This document shows positions 1 to 11,210 of a stretch of 64,000 nucleotides of DNA, piece after piece. A model generated the notes under the pieces. The model saw only the letters and a program-made list of their open reading frames with translations, was not told the DNA's origin and searched no databases. The translations under genes and the position numbers were made by a program. Position 1 is the first letter of the stretch; each line of letters begins with the position of its first letter. Source of the DNA: Beta vulgaris subsp. vulgaris (lineage: Eukaryota; Streptophyta; Magnoliopsida; Caryophyllales; Amaranthaceae); contig NC_079207.1 in NCBI RefSeq assembly GCF_026745355.1, forward strand, positions 17,702,959-17,766,958, read 5' to 3'.

Positions 1-465
1 AAAGAATGTATATCTTCAAAAAAAAAAAAAAAAAAAAGTAGATGGGACAAAGTTCTCATAAGATATAATAAATTTCAATGGGTAATGCGCAACTAACTGT
101 TCTTTATGCGAAGCGACTTTTTTTTTCGAGCAATGAGGCGACTTGATTTTCAAGACAAACATGTTTGGTACTCCCTATGCATATATATATTTTTTAGGAT
201 TTTTTTAAAAGTTTTACCATCTCTGTTACTACTAATTTTTAGGTTTACCATTTTTGGAATTTTTACTACCTGCTACTTTAAAAAAGTGTCAAAGTAAGGC
301 TGTATTTACTTCACTTTATTTTTACTTATTTTATATCAAATCGAATAAAAAAAAAATCAATTCAGATCATGGTTATATTTAAAAAAATGTTATATATAAT
401 TGGTATGATGATTATTATGATGATCATTATTAATGTTACTATGATTATCATAATTATTGTTAATA

Positions 466-496
466 TTATTATTATTATTATTATTTAATATTATTA

Positions 497-528
<32 letters not shown>

Positions 529-585
529 TATTTATTATTATTATTATTATTAATATTATTATTATTATTTTATTTATTATTATTA

Positions 586-645
<60 letters not shown>
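466..645. repeat. (ATT)n microsatellite
   Basis: About 180 bp of nearly uninterrupted TTA/ATT units, directly abutting the left end of a Mutator-like element at 646. Open frames across it (poly-Leu/Ile) are translation artefacts. Confidence 0.95.
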
Positions 646-1040
646 GGAAAAATTATCAAAAATAAGCCAACATTTGGACGGTATGCTAAAAGTAAGTCGC
701 ACTTTGGATTAACTCTAAAAAAGCAAAACTAATGATGGTATTATCTTCTAATGGATTCAGGTTACTTGAGGAATTAATAATCATTTTAATTTTATTTTTC
801 TTTGACTAATTTCTCTCCTCTAACCTATTTTCTCCCTCCTCATACCTCTTTTACTCGACTATCTTCTCCAGTCTCTCTTTCTCCCTCATCCCCACCACTA
901 CCAACACCCAGCCCCGCCATAACAATCAAGCTTCCAAATTAAAATCCGAAAATTCTCTTTCCTTTCACCTAACTTTTGACATAATTATTTGAAGCATTTC
1001 CCATGGGTGGAAATGGAAATGCCTTTAGAACAAGCCTCAG

Positions 1041-1575
1041 CCACCACTGATGCAACAGAGGAGCTCCTAATAAAAATCCCAAAAATCATTGTCCACTTAA
1101 TCGATGACCAATAACGCATTAAGCTCGGTTTCGGGCGACCTCAAAGTCATCCATCTCCAACGGTCGCTTAAAAAGGACGAATCTGGGTAGGGAAACTAGA
1201 CGACTCTTACTACTTCTTCACCCTCACATCCAACGGCGACGTTTTGAACTATGGCTTAACCGCCCCTTCTAAAGGACAAGATGATCTTCTAAATATGTTC
1301 GACTAGATACTCGATAAGTATATCGAATTCAAAGAAGGGAGGGTAGAAGGAGAGAAAGGTGAAGGGGGGATGGGTGGGTGGTGGAGAAAGATGGAGTAAA
1401 GAGAGAGAAGGAGAGTGTCACGGCCTATTGGATAACGTTGGCTCCTGATGTGGAAGAGTATAGTGGTTGTGTTGCAAGGATGATTGCAGCGGTTTGGGGA
1501 TATTGGTGAAGGACTACTATAGAGACGTTAAAATGGGGAAATGAGTTTTTGAAGACAAGGTTGGGGGAGAGGGGA
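1041..1575 (+). pseudogene. ERD7/senescence-associated protein fragment, broken
   Basis: Reading with frame changes recovers blocks typical of the plant senescence/dehydration-associated (ERD7) family with the Pfam Senescence domain: ATEELLIKIPKIIVHLID at about 1047-1105, GDLKVIHLQ, DDSYYFFTL at about 1200, GDVLNYGLTAPSKGQDDLL at 1233-1290, AYWITLAPDVEEYSG at about 1420-1465, and ETLKWGNEFLKTRLG at about 1527-1570. In-frame stops follow HLIDDQ and NMFD, and there is a frameshift before the YYFF block. Blocks follow each other without visible introns, suggesting a processed copy (inference). It lies between Mutator-like inverted repeats. Not functional as read. Confidence 0.75.
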
Positions 1576-1631
1576 TGGGGGAGGGAGTGGTTACAGGGAG
1601 AGGGGGAGGGGTAGAAAGTGTTTCAGGGATT

Positions 1632-1652
1632 GGGGGGAGGGGGAGGGGGAGG
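1632..1652 (+). other. G-quadruplex-type guanine tract
   Basis: Runs of 6, 5 and 5 guanines separated by single adenines, ending in a further GG, inside a G-rich stretch (about 1560-1680) that degrades the 3' part of the ERD7-like fragment. A G4 fold is a prediction only. Confidence 0.4.
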
Positions 1653-1949
1653 CAGTGTTCGCAGGAGTGTGGGAAGGGGTTTGAGGGCTTTTGATAGGAA
1701 GACTAGATGTTTTTTTTAGTTTTTTCTTGATTTAATTAATATATAGAATTTAAATAAAACTAAAATTGAAAATCTGATCCAATAAAAATAAGAAATGTGG
1801 ATAGGTTTTTTTTTTTGATACGTATAGTTAGTAAAATTTGATTGCACATCAACAAATCCAATACATCCTAACCATCCAATGCAAGCTACAAACCAACTAG
1901 GTTGGACCATATCAACGCAAAGGAGGTACACAGCTAATTACATTCACCA

Positions 1950-2410
1950 CTTACAAGGCCATAAACCAATTGTAATCACTTCTACTTATATTTTGTGGCA
2001 ATACAGTTCCTATTCTTATTTTCACCAACTCCTGGACTTGTCTCACTGTAAATCTGATGCTTGGGCTGCATTGAGACCAGTAGCACTTGTTCCTGCCTTG
2101 CCATACATGATACACCAATGCTGCTATCCCTGCAAACATCACCTGCTTCTGGAACTTTGTTTTTCTGCTATTTCTCACCCACCTTATGATATTCTATAAT
2201 CTGTCAACTCTTACAGAGAGGTTCAGCCATAACTTAATCTCAGCCATACATTGTCTGCTGTATGGACACTAAAAAAATAGATGCTCATGTGTTTTAGTGC
2301 ATCCCTGACAGATCAGACATAAATCACTAGGACTTACACCTATCTTTGTGAGTTTTGCTGTCGTGGATAGGTTACCTACAATAACAAGTTCTTTAACTGA
2401 TTAACCTATT
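1950..2410 (-). pseudogene. LINE fragment, RT-type zinc-binding region
   Basis: Minus-strand reading gives a zf-RVT-like stretch (LSTTAKLTKIGVSPSDLC, then CQGCTKTHEHLFF, a stop, and CPYSRQCM) followed by AALVYHVWQGRNK, a typical tail of plant LINE ORF2. It is broken by frame changes and lacks the reverse transcriptase core. It lies inside the Mutator-like element. Confidence 0.65.
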
Positions 2411-2514
2411 AAAAGCATACACATCCAAAAACTTTACTTATTCAGAGTTAATACAATGGTTGAATTATTTTGAACAGACCTCCCAAATGCTAGCTTATCC
2501 TTGACTAGTTTTCC

Positions 2515-2525
2515 TATTTATAATA

Positions 2526-2559
<34 letters not shown>

Positions 2560-2810
2560 GTAATGACAATAATAAAAATAAAAATAATAATAACTATAAT
2601 AACAATAACTATTAATATAACAATAATAATAATACTATAGTATCAATAATAATAAATATAATAACAATCATTATTATTATAATAATAGTAATAATAATAG
2701 CAATAGCAATGACAACAGTAACAATAATAATAGTCATAATAATCATAATAATAGTAATAATAATAGTAATAATAATAGTAATAATAATAGTAATAATAAT
2801 AATAATAATA

Positions 2811-2853
<43 letters not shown>

Positions 2854-2935
2854 TGAAAGTTTTAATAGTATATGAAAAGATAGTAAAAGTAATAATAGTA
2901 ATGAAATACAAAGTAATAATAATATATTTTATATA
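2515..2935. repeat. (AAT)n microsatellite
   Basis: About 420 bp of AAT/TAA units with scattered substitutions, starting where the Mutator-like element ends. Confidence 0.9.
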
Positions 2936-4646
2936 GTTAAGTTTAGATCTGATCTGATCATAAAAAAAAAAAGTTTAGATCATATTAAATTGATAAAATA
3001 TGGTGAACTAAACGTAGCCTAAGTATCATTAGGTGATAGATTCCGACCAATTTTCATCCAAGTGGGGTCTATTAATGACTCTTTCAGTTTTTCTATGTTC
3101 TCTACCTTATTATTTTTTGAATTCCTGATCGCAAATTCAAGCACTAAAATTTAATTAGGGTGTCAATCAAATTCCATAAATAAAAATCAAAATCAGGCCA
3201 GGAGATTTCTTATATGTGTTGGATTGCTCTATGTGAAGATCATCCAAGTAAAAGTAATATGCTAAAGGAGTAGTTATATGTTGGTGCTGAGTTTTTTATT
3301 CGAAATTATCCAGTGATCTATTTATAAAGTTGGATTTAATTTGCATCAAGTTTATGTATTTTGTCTTTAAGTATCATCATTGGGGGAATTTTTTTCAGAA
3401 TTGTAGTTATAATCATAAATTGAACATATATCTTAGTACAACATGAAGCTAATCAAAGGTAAATTTTGCTATTTTGAAAAATTATCCATTTTTTGAGATA
3501 AATCCTAGCTAGGGGGAAAACAATGACTTGTTACACCTTGTAAGAACTCGAAATGGATCAAATTAACAACTAAAAGACTTAACCCAATCTTACTTTAATT
3601 TTTGTTGGAAAACAAAATAATTGTACACAAAAATTAAAGGGAAAGAAGGTGGGAAGGGGAAAAGAAAATTTGGACAAAATTTGTCATCTAGTGGTAATGA
3701 CCTTATCTTTTCTTAACGAACATTTAGTAGTAGAAAAAAAATAAAATAAAGGAGTATCATTATTGGTGACCTTATTCCTTTTCTGATGAAAGTAATTTCA
3801 TCTTTTACGAAAGTATTTTTTATCTATAATTAAAAATAATCGATAATTAAATTATCATAAAAAGAAATATAATCAATAATCATCGATAATACTCATATCC
3901 CTCCAAATATCTTCTATCTATAATAGTCTTTTAAACAAAATAATGTTTGTTGTTTACTTCCTGTGTATATTTTTTGTTGCACTAGCTATTTGTTATATTT
4001 AACATGCTCTAACACACTTCTTCAAACATTAATAACTCTAATTACATAGAAGTAAAAATTATAAAATATTTATATTTGAAATCCTCGCATTGAAATGAAT
4101 CTAACAAGATCATATTTAACTAAAATAATTCTTATATGATGGTGAGAAAATATATTCAAAGTTGGTTGATCAATAGAGTCCAAAGATAAAATGTTGCAAT
4201 TAAAAAGTATGAAAGAAGTCCATGCCAATGATCTATTTTAATTATTTAGTCTACCTAGCGATTCACCTACGATATTTGATATGTCAGGAACTTTCTTCAA
4301 AAGAATGAATAACACACTAACATTTTACTGATACACCATTATTAAAAATTACTCCTACTTGACAACAATTTATGATCATATATAATCAATCAATATAAAT
4401 ATTATCAATATCAATAAAGAATGAAGATCGGGCTAATTGGTTGGAGGTTCTCCAACCTTGTAATTAGGGTTGTTCAATGGCGCAGAGGCTCGTTAAAGGC
4501 CCTGATTCGACCCTATTTTTATAGGGTTCATCCCATCAAGCTATTATAAAGTGGGGCGGGCTATATAAAGCTTGACCCACACTGTGTTTTAAGGGGTCGG
4601 GACCTGACCTTTCTAGCGTTAGGATATTATGAGTAGATGACCATTT
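2936..4646. other. AT-rich intergenic DNA, nothing recognised
   Basis: No ORF above about 60 codons with family resemblance, no tandem array, no convincing TIR pair. A GC-richer patch at 4430-4620 has a loose tRNA-like look but no paired boxes I trust. Confidence 0.5.
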
Positions 4647-4940
4647 GACGTTTGGTTCATATAGTGGTATGGGTTTTGAATCAGAAATGAAATTAAGATT
4701 GTACAAGTTTGGAACTTGATACCTAATACCATGTGTTTGTTTTTATTTTGGAATGAAAGTTTTTCTTTTATTTGATACCTAGAGGTATTGGTATGAGCCA
4801 TACCCACCTGCCCCTTTGGGTTTTTAAATCCCATGCCTTATGGGTTTGAAATCTATGAATATATTAAACAAACACTAGGTATGAATTTTGCTTATTTTAA
4901 ACACATACCTTATGCCATAATCATACGAAACAAACGCTGC
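4647..4940. mobile_element. MITE, PIF/Harbinger-like
   Basis: About 294 bp. The left end (GACGTTTGGTTCATATAGTGG) and the inverted right end (GCAGCGTTTGTTTCGTATGA) are imperfect TIRs, both with the CGTTTG-TTC core. Flanks are TTT and TTA, close to the family's 3-bp TWA duplication. Non-coding. Confidence 0.5.
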
Positions 4941-5584
4941 TTAAGTGTTTCACTTGATCCCATATCTTCCCAAATTTATATAGAGAAGCTAGTGTGTCAC
5001 TAATAGTAACTTAAAATTTATTTCTATCTTCTACTTCTCCAATTGTCAATATCTATTGCTTTTCTTTCCCGTACTTGCATAGAGTAACATCTATTTGAAA
5101 AAATAAAGTAGTATACTTTTGGAGTTAGGTTTTCTATCTTACAGTTGGGGTTTGATTTCCTTTATTTTTTTTTCAATATTTCCCCTTTTTTCGGTAAACA
5201 AAGCACAACATTAAGTATCTTGGCGAAAAAGCCTAGTGTTGGAATATAAGTATGTTTTATGTGTTGGGTTATAAATAGCTAGTAGCTTGACTTGCCACAT
5301 CAACTTTTTAAGCTACTACATTTTCAAGTTACAAACTAATCCAATGGTTAGCTATAACAAATTCTAACTTGGTTAACAAATAAACAAATAAAATTTATTA
5401 TACACATGTCACAATTTAGGTGGAGATAGTTTACTTTATTTCAACCAAGCAGTGTAGCTTGTTTGGAAGGTTGCTCTTTCCAGCTGCAACTAATTTATTT
5501 TTCACTCCAATGGTAAGCTACCTACTTGAAATTTTAGTTAATTTGCAAGCAACTCCCTTTTCCATACCATTGGAGATGTTCTTG
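4941..5584. other. AT-rich DNA with a possible MITE end at the Copia breakpoint
   Basis: The stretch ends in CCATTGGAGATGTTCT, resembling common plant MITE ends, immediately before Copia gag sequence. TCCAATGGT also occurs near 5340 and 5507, but the pairing is ambiguous. The expected Copia 5' LTR is absent. Confidence 0.3.
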
Positions 5585-8500
5585 TATGATCTGCATAGAA
5601 GTCTCACTTCAATTGAGCAAGGATGCTTGTTCGTGTGGTTTATTAAAGAAAATGTTAGTTGCTGATCAATTAAAGAAATTGATTCATTTTCTTGCTAGGT
5701 TAAATCCTTCTTCTAATTAGGTTAAGGGTAACATTCTTAGCTTGGATCCTTTGCCTCCTGTTAACCGTGCCTATCATATTTTTCAGCAAATAGGGAAACA
5801 AAGGTCTCTAGCTCTTCATATAGTCCAGATTCCTAAAGTGAGTGATTCATATACAAAGACCAAATCATAAGTATGATTCTAGTTTTTCAGTAGAATTTCC
5901 AGAAAAGAGATAATGAGAAGGATAAGTTTGATAGATTTTGTGATAATTCTAAAATGAGAGAGCACACTATTGACTAATGCTTCAAAATCATTAGCTATCC
6001 TGAGAAATTTGCTTACATAAAAGGAAAATCAGGTTCTTCCGCTTCTTCTAAAGTTGCTTATGCATCTAATATTACTGAATCTGTTGGCAACTCACCTCTT
6101 GATTATGATATTTCTGGAGGATGTAAATTTCAATCTGGTCCTATTGATTCACAAGAGATCTCCGCAATATATAAAGGAGTGATGCAGATGATGCAACAGG
6201 CTTCTTCCACAAATACTAGTTCAGGCTCTGGAGAATTTGCTTATTCTGGTTTTACAGTTGCAGGTATGATCAATGTGTCTAATGTTCTTTCCTCTATTCA
6301 TAATTTTGATAATCATTCATGGATAATTGACACTGGTGCAAGCGATCACATATCTTTAAGTACATCTTTTCCTTAACAAATTTACTTACACCTATTCAAG
6401 TTGGATTGCCTGATGGAACTGTTGAGAAGGTTATTCAAACTGGAAATATTCAGTTAATCATGATGTTTTTCTTAAACAAAGTTCTTTTCATTCTTGATTT
6501 CCATCATAAATTATTATTTATAGGTACACTCTTAGATCAAAACAATCTTGTTGCTCATTTCTACTCTTCTTATTCTCTTTTTCAGGACGTTTCAACTAAC
6601 AAGTTAAAGGCCACTGGAAAAAAATTCCGAATTGTATAAATTCAGTAGCAACGAATCATCCTTTGATGTTCTTTCTTGTCATGTTAAAGCTGATTTAGCT
6701 TCTACTATTTCTCAAGTTGTTGATAATAATGTTGATAATCAGCATGATTGTTCTGTAAATACTACTGGAATGAACAAATTTTTTTGTCTTTGTTACATGC
6801 CAGACTTGGTGACCCTTCCCTAGCCAAAATCAAACATAAAATAGTTCCATATGATGGAATGAACATGATTTCTCTTATGAACCTTGTATTTTTTGCCATT
6901 TTATAGTAAAACAAAATCCTTTTGATCTTGTTCATATGGATATTTGGGGTCCTTACAAGAATCTTAGCTTATTTGGTGCATCATATTTTCTCACTATACT
7001 TGATGATCATACTAAAACAACTTGGACACATTTGATTCATAGTAAGCAACAAGTTCCTTCTGTTGTATCTGTAATTCTGAACTATGTGAAGAATTATTTC
7101 AATAATGACATTAAGCACATCAGAAGTGACAATGGTACAAAAATTGTTCAAGAAGTTTTTGCATGCAGCTTTATTGGCTAAGAAAGGTATCATCCATCAA
7201 AGGTCTATTTCTGGCAACCCTCAGCAAAATGGGAGGGTTGAAAAGAAGCATAAACATATTCTTAAAACTGCTAGGGCAATCAGGTTTCAAGGACATCTTC
7301 CTCTCAAGTTTTGGGGTGATTGTATTCTCTCTGCTACATTTTGAATCAACATGCTTCCTAGTCCTGTCTTGAATTGGAAAACTCCTAGCGAATTACTTCT
7401 TGGTAAAGCCCTTGATTATAGTGCTTTAAGAGTAATAGGATGCCTATGATGTCTTCTAGTTAGAATTGGTGATAAATTTGCTTCCAAAGCAAAGAGATAT
7501 GTGCTTTTGGGTTACCCTTATGCCCAAAAAGGTTATAAACTTTATGACCTTGATAATCATAAAGTTGTTCTTAGCAGAGATGTGATTTTTCATGAGCATA
7601 TTTTTTCTTTTGAAAGGAAAACACCTCTTTACCTAAGCATATTTCTTATCCACTTGTGAATCTTGCTGATGTTGATTTAGAATTTTCTTCCACATAGATT
7701 CCTCCCTCAATGAACCTATGACTTCTACAAACAATCCTTCTATTCCTACTTCTAATCAGGATGTCTCTTTTACATCCTCTCCTCCAACTCATAATTGTCT
7801 TTCTAATTCTCCACAAGCATCTCTTATTCCTTCCCCTTCTCTACATGTGGTTCCTATTATAAAATCTTGTAGAACTTCTCATTTGCCATCCAAATTACAA
7901 TATTTTTTACTTTTTGCTCAGATTCAACACTCTACTAGTCTTTCTACGGTTCTTTCTACACCTGAACCTACTTCCTATCATCGAGATAAACGTGATCCTA
8001 GCTGGATTGAGGCAATAAACAAAGAATCATCTGTCTTAGATAAAAATCAAACCTGGGAGCTAACTACTCTACCTTCAGGGAAGACAACAATTGGGTGTAA
8101 ATGGGATTATAAGGTGAAGTTGAGGCCTGATGGAAGTATTGAGAGGCACAACCCAGGCTTATTGCTAGGGGTGATAAACATATCAAGGGCAAAGATTTCA
8201 AGCACACCTTCAGTCTAGTTGCAAAGTGTACATCTATGAGGACTATTATAGATCTAGCTTCTGCTCACAATTGGCATTTACTTCAATTAGATGTAAATAA
8301 TGCCTTTTTACATGGTTTTATTGATGTAGAACTATATATGACACCTTCATTTGGTTACGTAGCATAGCTTAATCAGATATGCAAGCTAAAAATATCCTTA
8401 TATGGCCTACGACAAGCTTCTAGGCAAAAGGAACCTAGAATTGAGCGAGTTTCTGGTCTGTTTTGGCTTCATTCAATCTAAACGTGATTATTTCATGTTT

Positions 8501-8694
8501 ACTAAACAAGATGGCAATCACTTCACCATAATTTTTGCTTATGTTGATGATTTACTTCTCACTGGATCTGATTTGGAAACAGTATAGAACAATAAAAAGG
8601 CTTTAGATAGTGCTTTTACTATCAAGAACCTAGGTGAGCTGAAATACTTTCTAGGTATTGAGGTTTCTAGAACTTCTGTGGGCATTCTTCTTAA

Positions 8695-9346
8695 CTAGCA
8701 TTTTTTGCACCCTATGCATGAGTGTCCTCTTAGTTTTTTTTTTATTTTCTCAATTAGTTATTAATCTTTGTTATAAAAAAATTGATTTGAAAATATATTT
8801 ATAATTATTATTAATTTTTTAAATATATTTTTCTTTTATCAATACTTCATTGGTTTTTTTATTTATTTGTTCATCATTATTCGAATATATTATTGAGAGA
8901 AAGAAATATACTGTAGAAGAAAGTTTGTGCTCAAATAAAGTGGAAAAATTTGTGTATCGGGTTCAATCGTCGAAAAGAGTTTGATTTACATAATAGAGAT
9001 TACTAAAGAATAATCAACATTTAGGATTTGAAATATTATAAGTATAATTATTAATATGAAATCCAATTTTTATTTTTTCTTCTAATTATGTCAATCAAGT
9101 TATATTGTCATTTTAATTTTTTTAATAGAGTCTTTCATACATAGGTTAAAAAAAGGAAATCATTCTCCTTAATTAAATATTTAATTGAAATTTCAAATTC
9201 AATTCCGTTATTAACTTATTCAATATATATGGCAAGTAGGAGAAAAAAAAGATTATTTAATATATATGACAATTTAAATTCATTAAGGGTATTTCAGACT
9301 TTTTAAAAGGGGACACTATCTTCCTCCCCCCTTCACTTATATAATA
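8695..9346 (-). mobile_element. Helitron, non-autonomous, 5' terminus incomplete (H0)
   Basis: In minus orientation the 3' end is CTAG at 8695-8698, preceded by a short hairpin (CACTC / GGGTG). The other end reads TATTATATAAGTGAAGGGG but lacks the expected TCTC start and touches the 3' end of the next Helitron directly. It interrupts the RT/RNase H region of Copia 1. Confidence 0.6.
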
Positions 9347-9868
9347 CTAGCCTTCATATGCACGCGATGCGTGCGTTAATTTCAAAATTTGTTATTCTAT
9401 TAGATACTCCATTCGTACTTTATTTATGATTAAACTTAAATATGAAAAATTCAACAGCTAGATGAATTTAGATATATTAATTCGGTAATGTAAAAAAATA
9501 AAAAAGGCTGTGAGTGATTGTTAACATTAATTTTTTGTGAATGAATATTGAACAGAAAGAACAAAAATAATGAGTTAGTTTAACTGAATTAAAGAGTATC
9601 AAAGGTAGTGAATGTTCAGACTTTTCATATGCACGTTATGTATGCCATCTTTTTTTATAAGGTATAAATATTTTGTCCATTTAATTTTTGATTGAAGTAT
9701 TTGATGCATACACCATTTTAAACTTGTTTTAAATGGCAAGTTGGAATGAGAATTTTTAAATGATTTGCTTTTGTAATTTTTTTCATTCCATTAATTAGAT
9801 TATTAAGGGTATTTTAGTCACTTCAAAAGAGGACACCACACCTCCTCCCTTGGCTTATATAATAGAGA
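9347..9868 (-). mobile_element. Helitron, non-autonomous, complete ends (H1)
   Basis: 522 bp. Minus orientation: 5' TCTCTATTATATAAG at the right, and at the left a perfect GCACGC-ATC-GCGTGC hairpin followed 9 nt later by CTAG. Flanked by A and T, as expected for Helitron insertion without target duplication. Internal sequence matches the copy at 14997-15510. No Rep/helicase. Confidence 0.8.
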
Positions 9869-10666
9869 TAATATAGATCAAAGGAAGTATGTGGTTGATA
9901 TGCTGAAAGATATAAAGATGGAACATTCCAAAACTGCTGCATTTCCTTTTCCTAAGGCGTTAATTCTCAATGATCATGATGGTCACAGACTGAAAGATCT
10001 AGAGACATGATAAGGCCCGATATCTATGTTGTGCAACAATTGAGTCAATTCTTATGTGATCGAAGAACTCCTCATATGAATGCAGCAATGCATGTCCTTA
10101 GATACTTGAAAGGGACACTTGATTTTAGGTTGTTTTACGATCATAGATAATATTGATCTCCAACTGAAAGCTTATGGTGATGCTGACTGGGGGTAATAAT
10201 TGTCTGGCATCTGGTAGATCTTTTACTAGATATTGTGTGTTCCTTGGTAACTCTTTGATCTCATAGAAAACCAAGAAACAGAACATAGTGTCTAAAAGCT
10301 CAGCTGAAGTAGAATACAAGAGTATGAGTCACAATATAAATAAGGTTGTTTGTCTTGAAGGTTTATCAAGATCTTCAAGTGTTTGTTTCTCAACCAATTA
10401 ATTTATTTTGTGACAATACCTCTACTTAACACATAGCTGAGAATCATGTCCCTACATGAAAGGACTAAGCAAATCAAGTTACATGTGCATTATGTCAGGG
10501 AGAATGTTCAAGCGGGTTTCATCAAAATACATCATGTTTCTTCTATTTTACAACCTGTAAATATTATGACCAAGGCTCTAGCAGCTGATCAATATAAGTT
10601 TATTTCTCTCAAGCTATGATTACTTCCTTCCACCTGATCCACCTTCCAGCTTGCAGGGGGAGTATA

Positions 10667-10927
10667 TGTTAATTTATAATTTCAGTTAGTTAGTTTAGCT
10701 TTCTGTTATAAGTTTGTTACAAGTTGGTATTAGTTAGTTGTTTCTAATTTGTATTAGGTAAGCTGGAGTTTCTCTCCCTTCCTTTTCCTCTCTTATATAA
10801 ATATCTTAGATCATAGTTCTGTAAGACAAACTGAACATTTTATGAAATTTTAGTTTCTTCATTCTCATATTCATGAGAATTCTTCTCTCAAATCAGAACA
10901 TCATTCGTGTTCTTCTTATATACGAAC
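10667..10927 (+). repeat. 3' LTR of Copia 1
   Basis: About 260 bp starting TGTTAATTT after the polypurine tract, with an internal TTATATAAAT TATA-like box near 10794 and ending about CGAACA. The right boundary is approximate because the second LTR is absent. It ends about 280 bp from the gene B stop codon. Confidence 0.55.
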
Positions 10928-11175
10928 AATACAAAAATATATGATAAATTCATATAAGATACAATAGTCCTAACTATGGATAATAGGTTTTAATGATCAG
11001 TTTAACATAATCCATACTAAAGATTATTAAAAAGAAAAGTCCTAAATTGAAAATATGGTAATGAATTTTTCCATTTAAAGAAATATTTGATAATTTTATG
11101 GTCACTGCTCTAATTGCGGTATTTCATAAAAAAAAAAAACTGATCACATATTCCGTGATCCAAACTTAAGGCACT

Positions 11176-11181
11176 TTTATT
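11176..11181 (-). terminator. AATAAA polyadenylation signal of gene B
   Basis: Minus-strand AATAAA about 30 nt after the gene B stop codon, at a plausible distance for a plant near-upstream element. The gene's downstream flank reaches a Copia LTR within about 280 bp of the stop. Confidence 0.4.
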
Positions 11182-11210
11182 TTGGACAAATATTAGGCTT
11201 TAAATGATTG

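Larger units (their letters stand above)
646..2514. mobile_element. Mutator-like element carrying host gene sequence (Pack-MULE candidate)
   Basis: The left end, from GGAAAAATTATCAAAAATAAG (first 20 bases used for matching), is matched in inverse by the right end near 2460-2514. In both arms GGAAAA is followed by an ATAAGC/ATTTGG block; divergence is about 25-35% over 50-60 bp. The same terminal sequence bounds the element at 28541-29535, so the family call has two supports. ATT/AAT microsatellite lies on both sides, and this blocks recognition of an exact 9-bp target duplication. Inside are a broken ERD7-like coding fragment and an antisense LINE fragment; no transposase is seen. Mutator assignment rests on TIR length and on the 9-bp duplication of the sister copy. 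Confidence 0.55.
5585..10927 (+). mobile_element. Copia LTR retrotransposon 1, 5'-truncated and decayed
   Basis: Copia order is visible across frame breaks. Gag: CSCG and ILSLDPLP-type blocks at 5610-5830. Protease: WIIDTGASDH at about 6321. Integrase: 6930-7350, with LTILDDHTKTTWTHL, IRSDNGT and NGRVEKKHKHI. Reverse transcriptase: 7990-8690, with YVDD at about 8540. RNase H: resumes at about 9870 and runs to 10620. A polypurine run (GCAGGGGG, 10653-10660) precedes a 3' LTR starting about 10667. No 5' LTR or primer-binding site is found. The RT/RNase H join is split by Helitrons at 8695-9868. Many stops; not functional. It lies downstream of gene B in opposite orientation. Confidence 0.85.

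Noticed and set aside
457..732. Poly-Leu/Ile ORF
   Set aside because: Translation of the ATT microsatellite.
2612..2911. Poly-Ile/Tyr ORF on the minus strand
   Set aside because: Translation of the AAT microsatellite.
4430..4620. Possible tRNA or SINE
   Set aside because: Loose A-box/B-box look only; no cloverleaf, poly(A) or target duplication could be made out.
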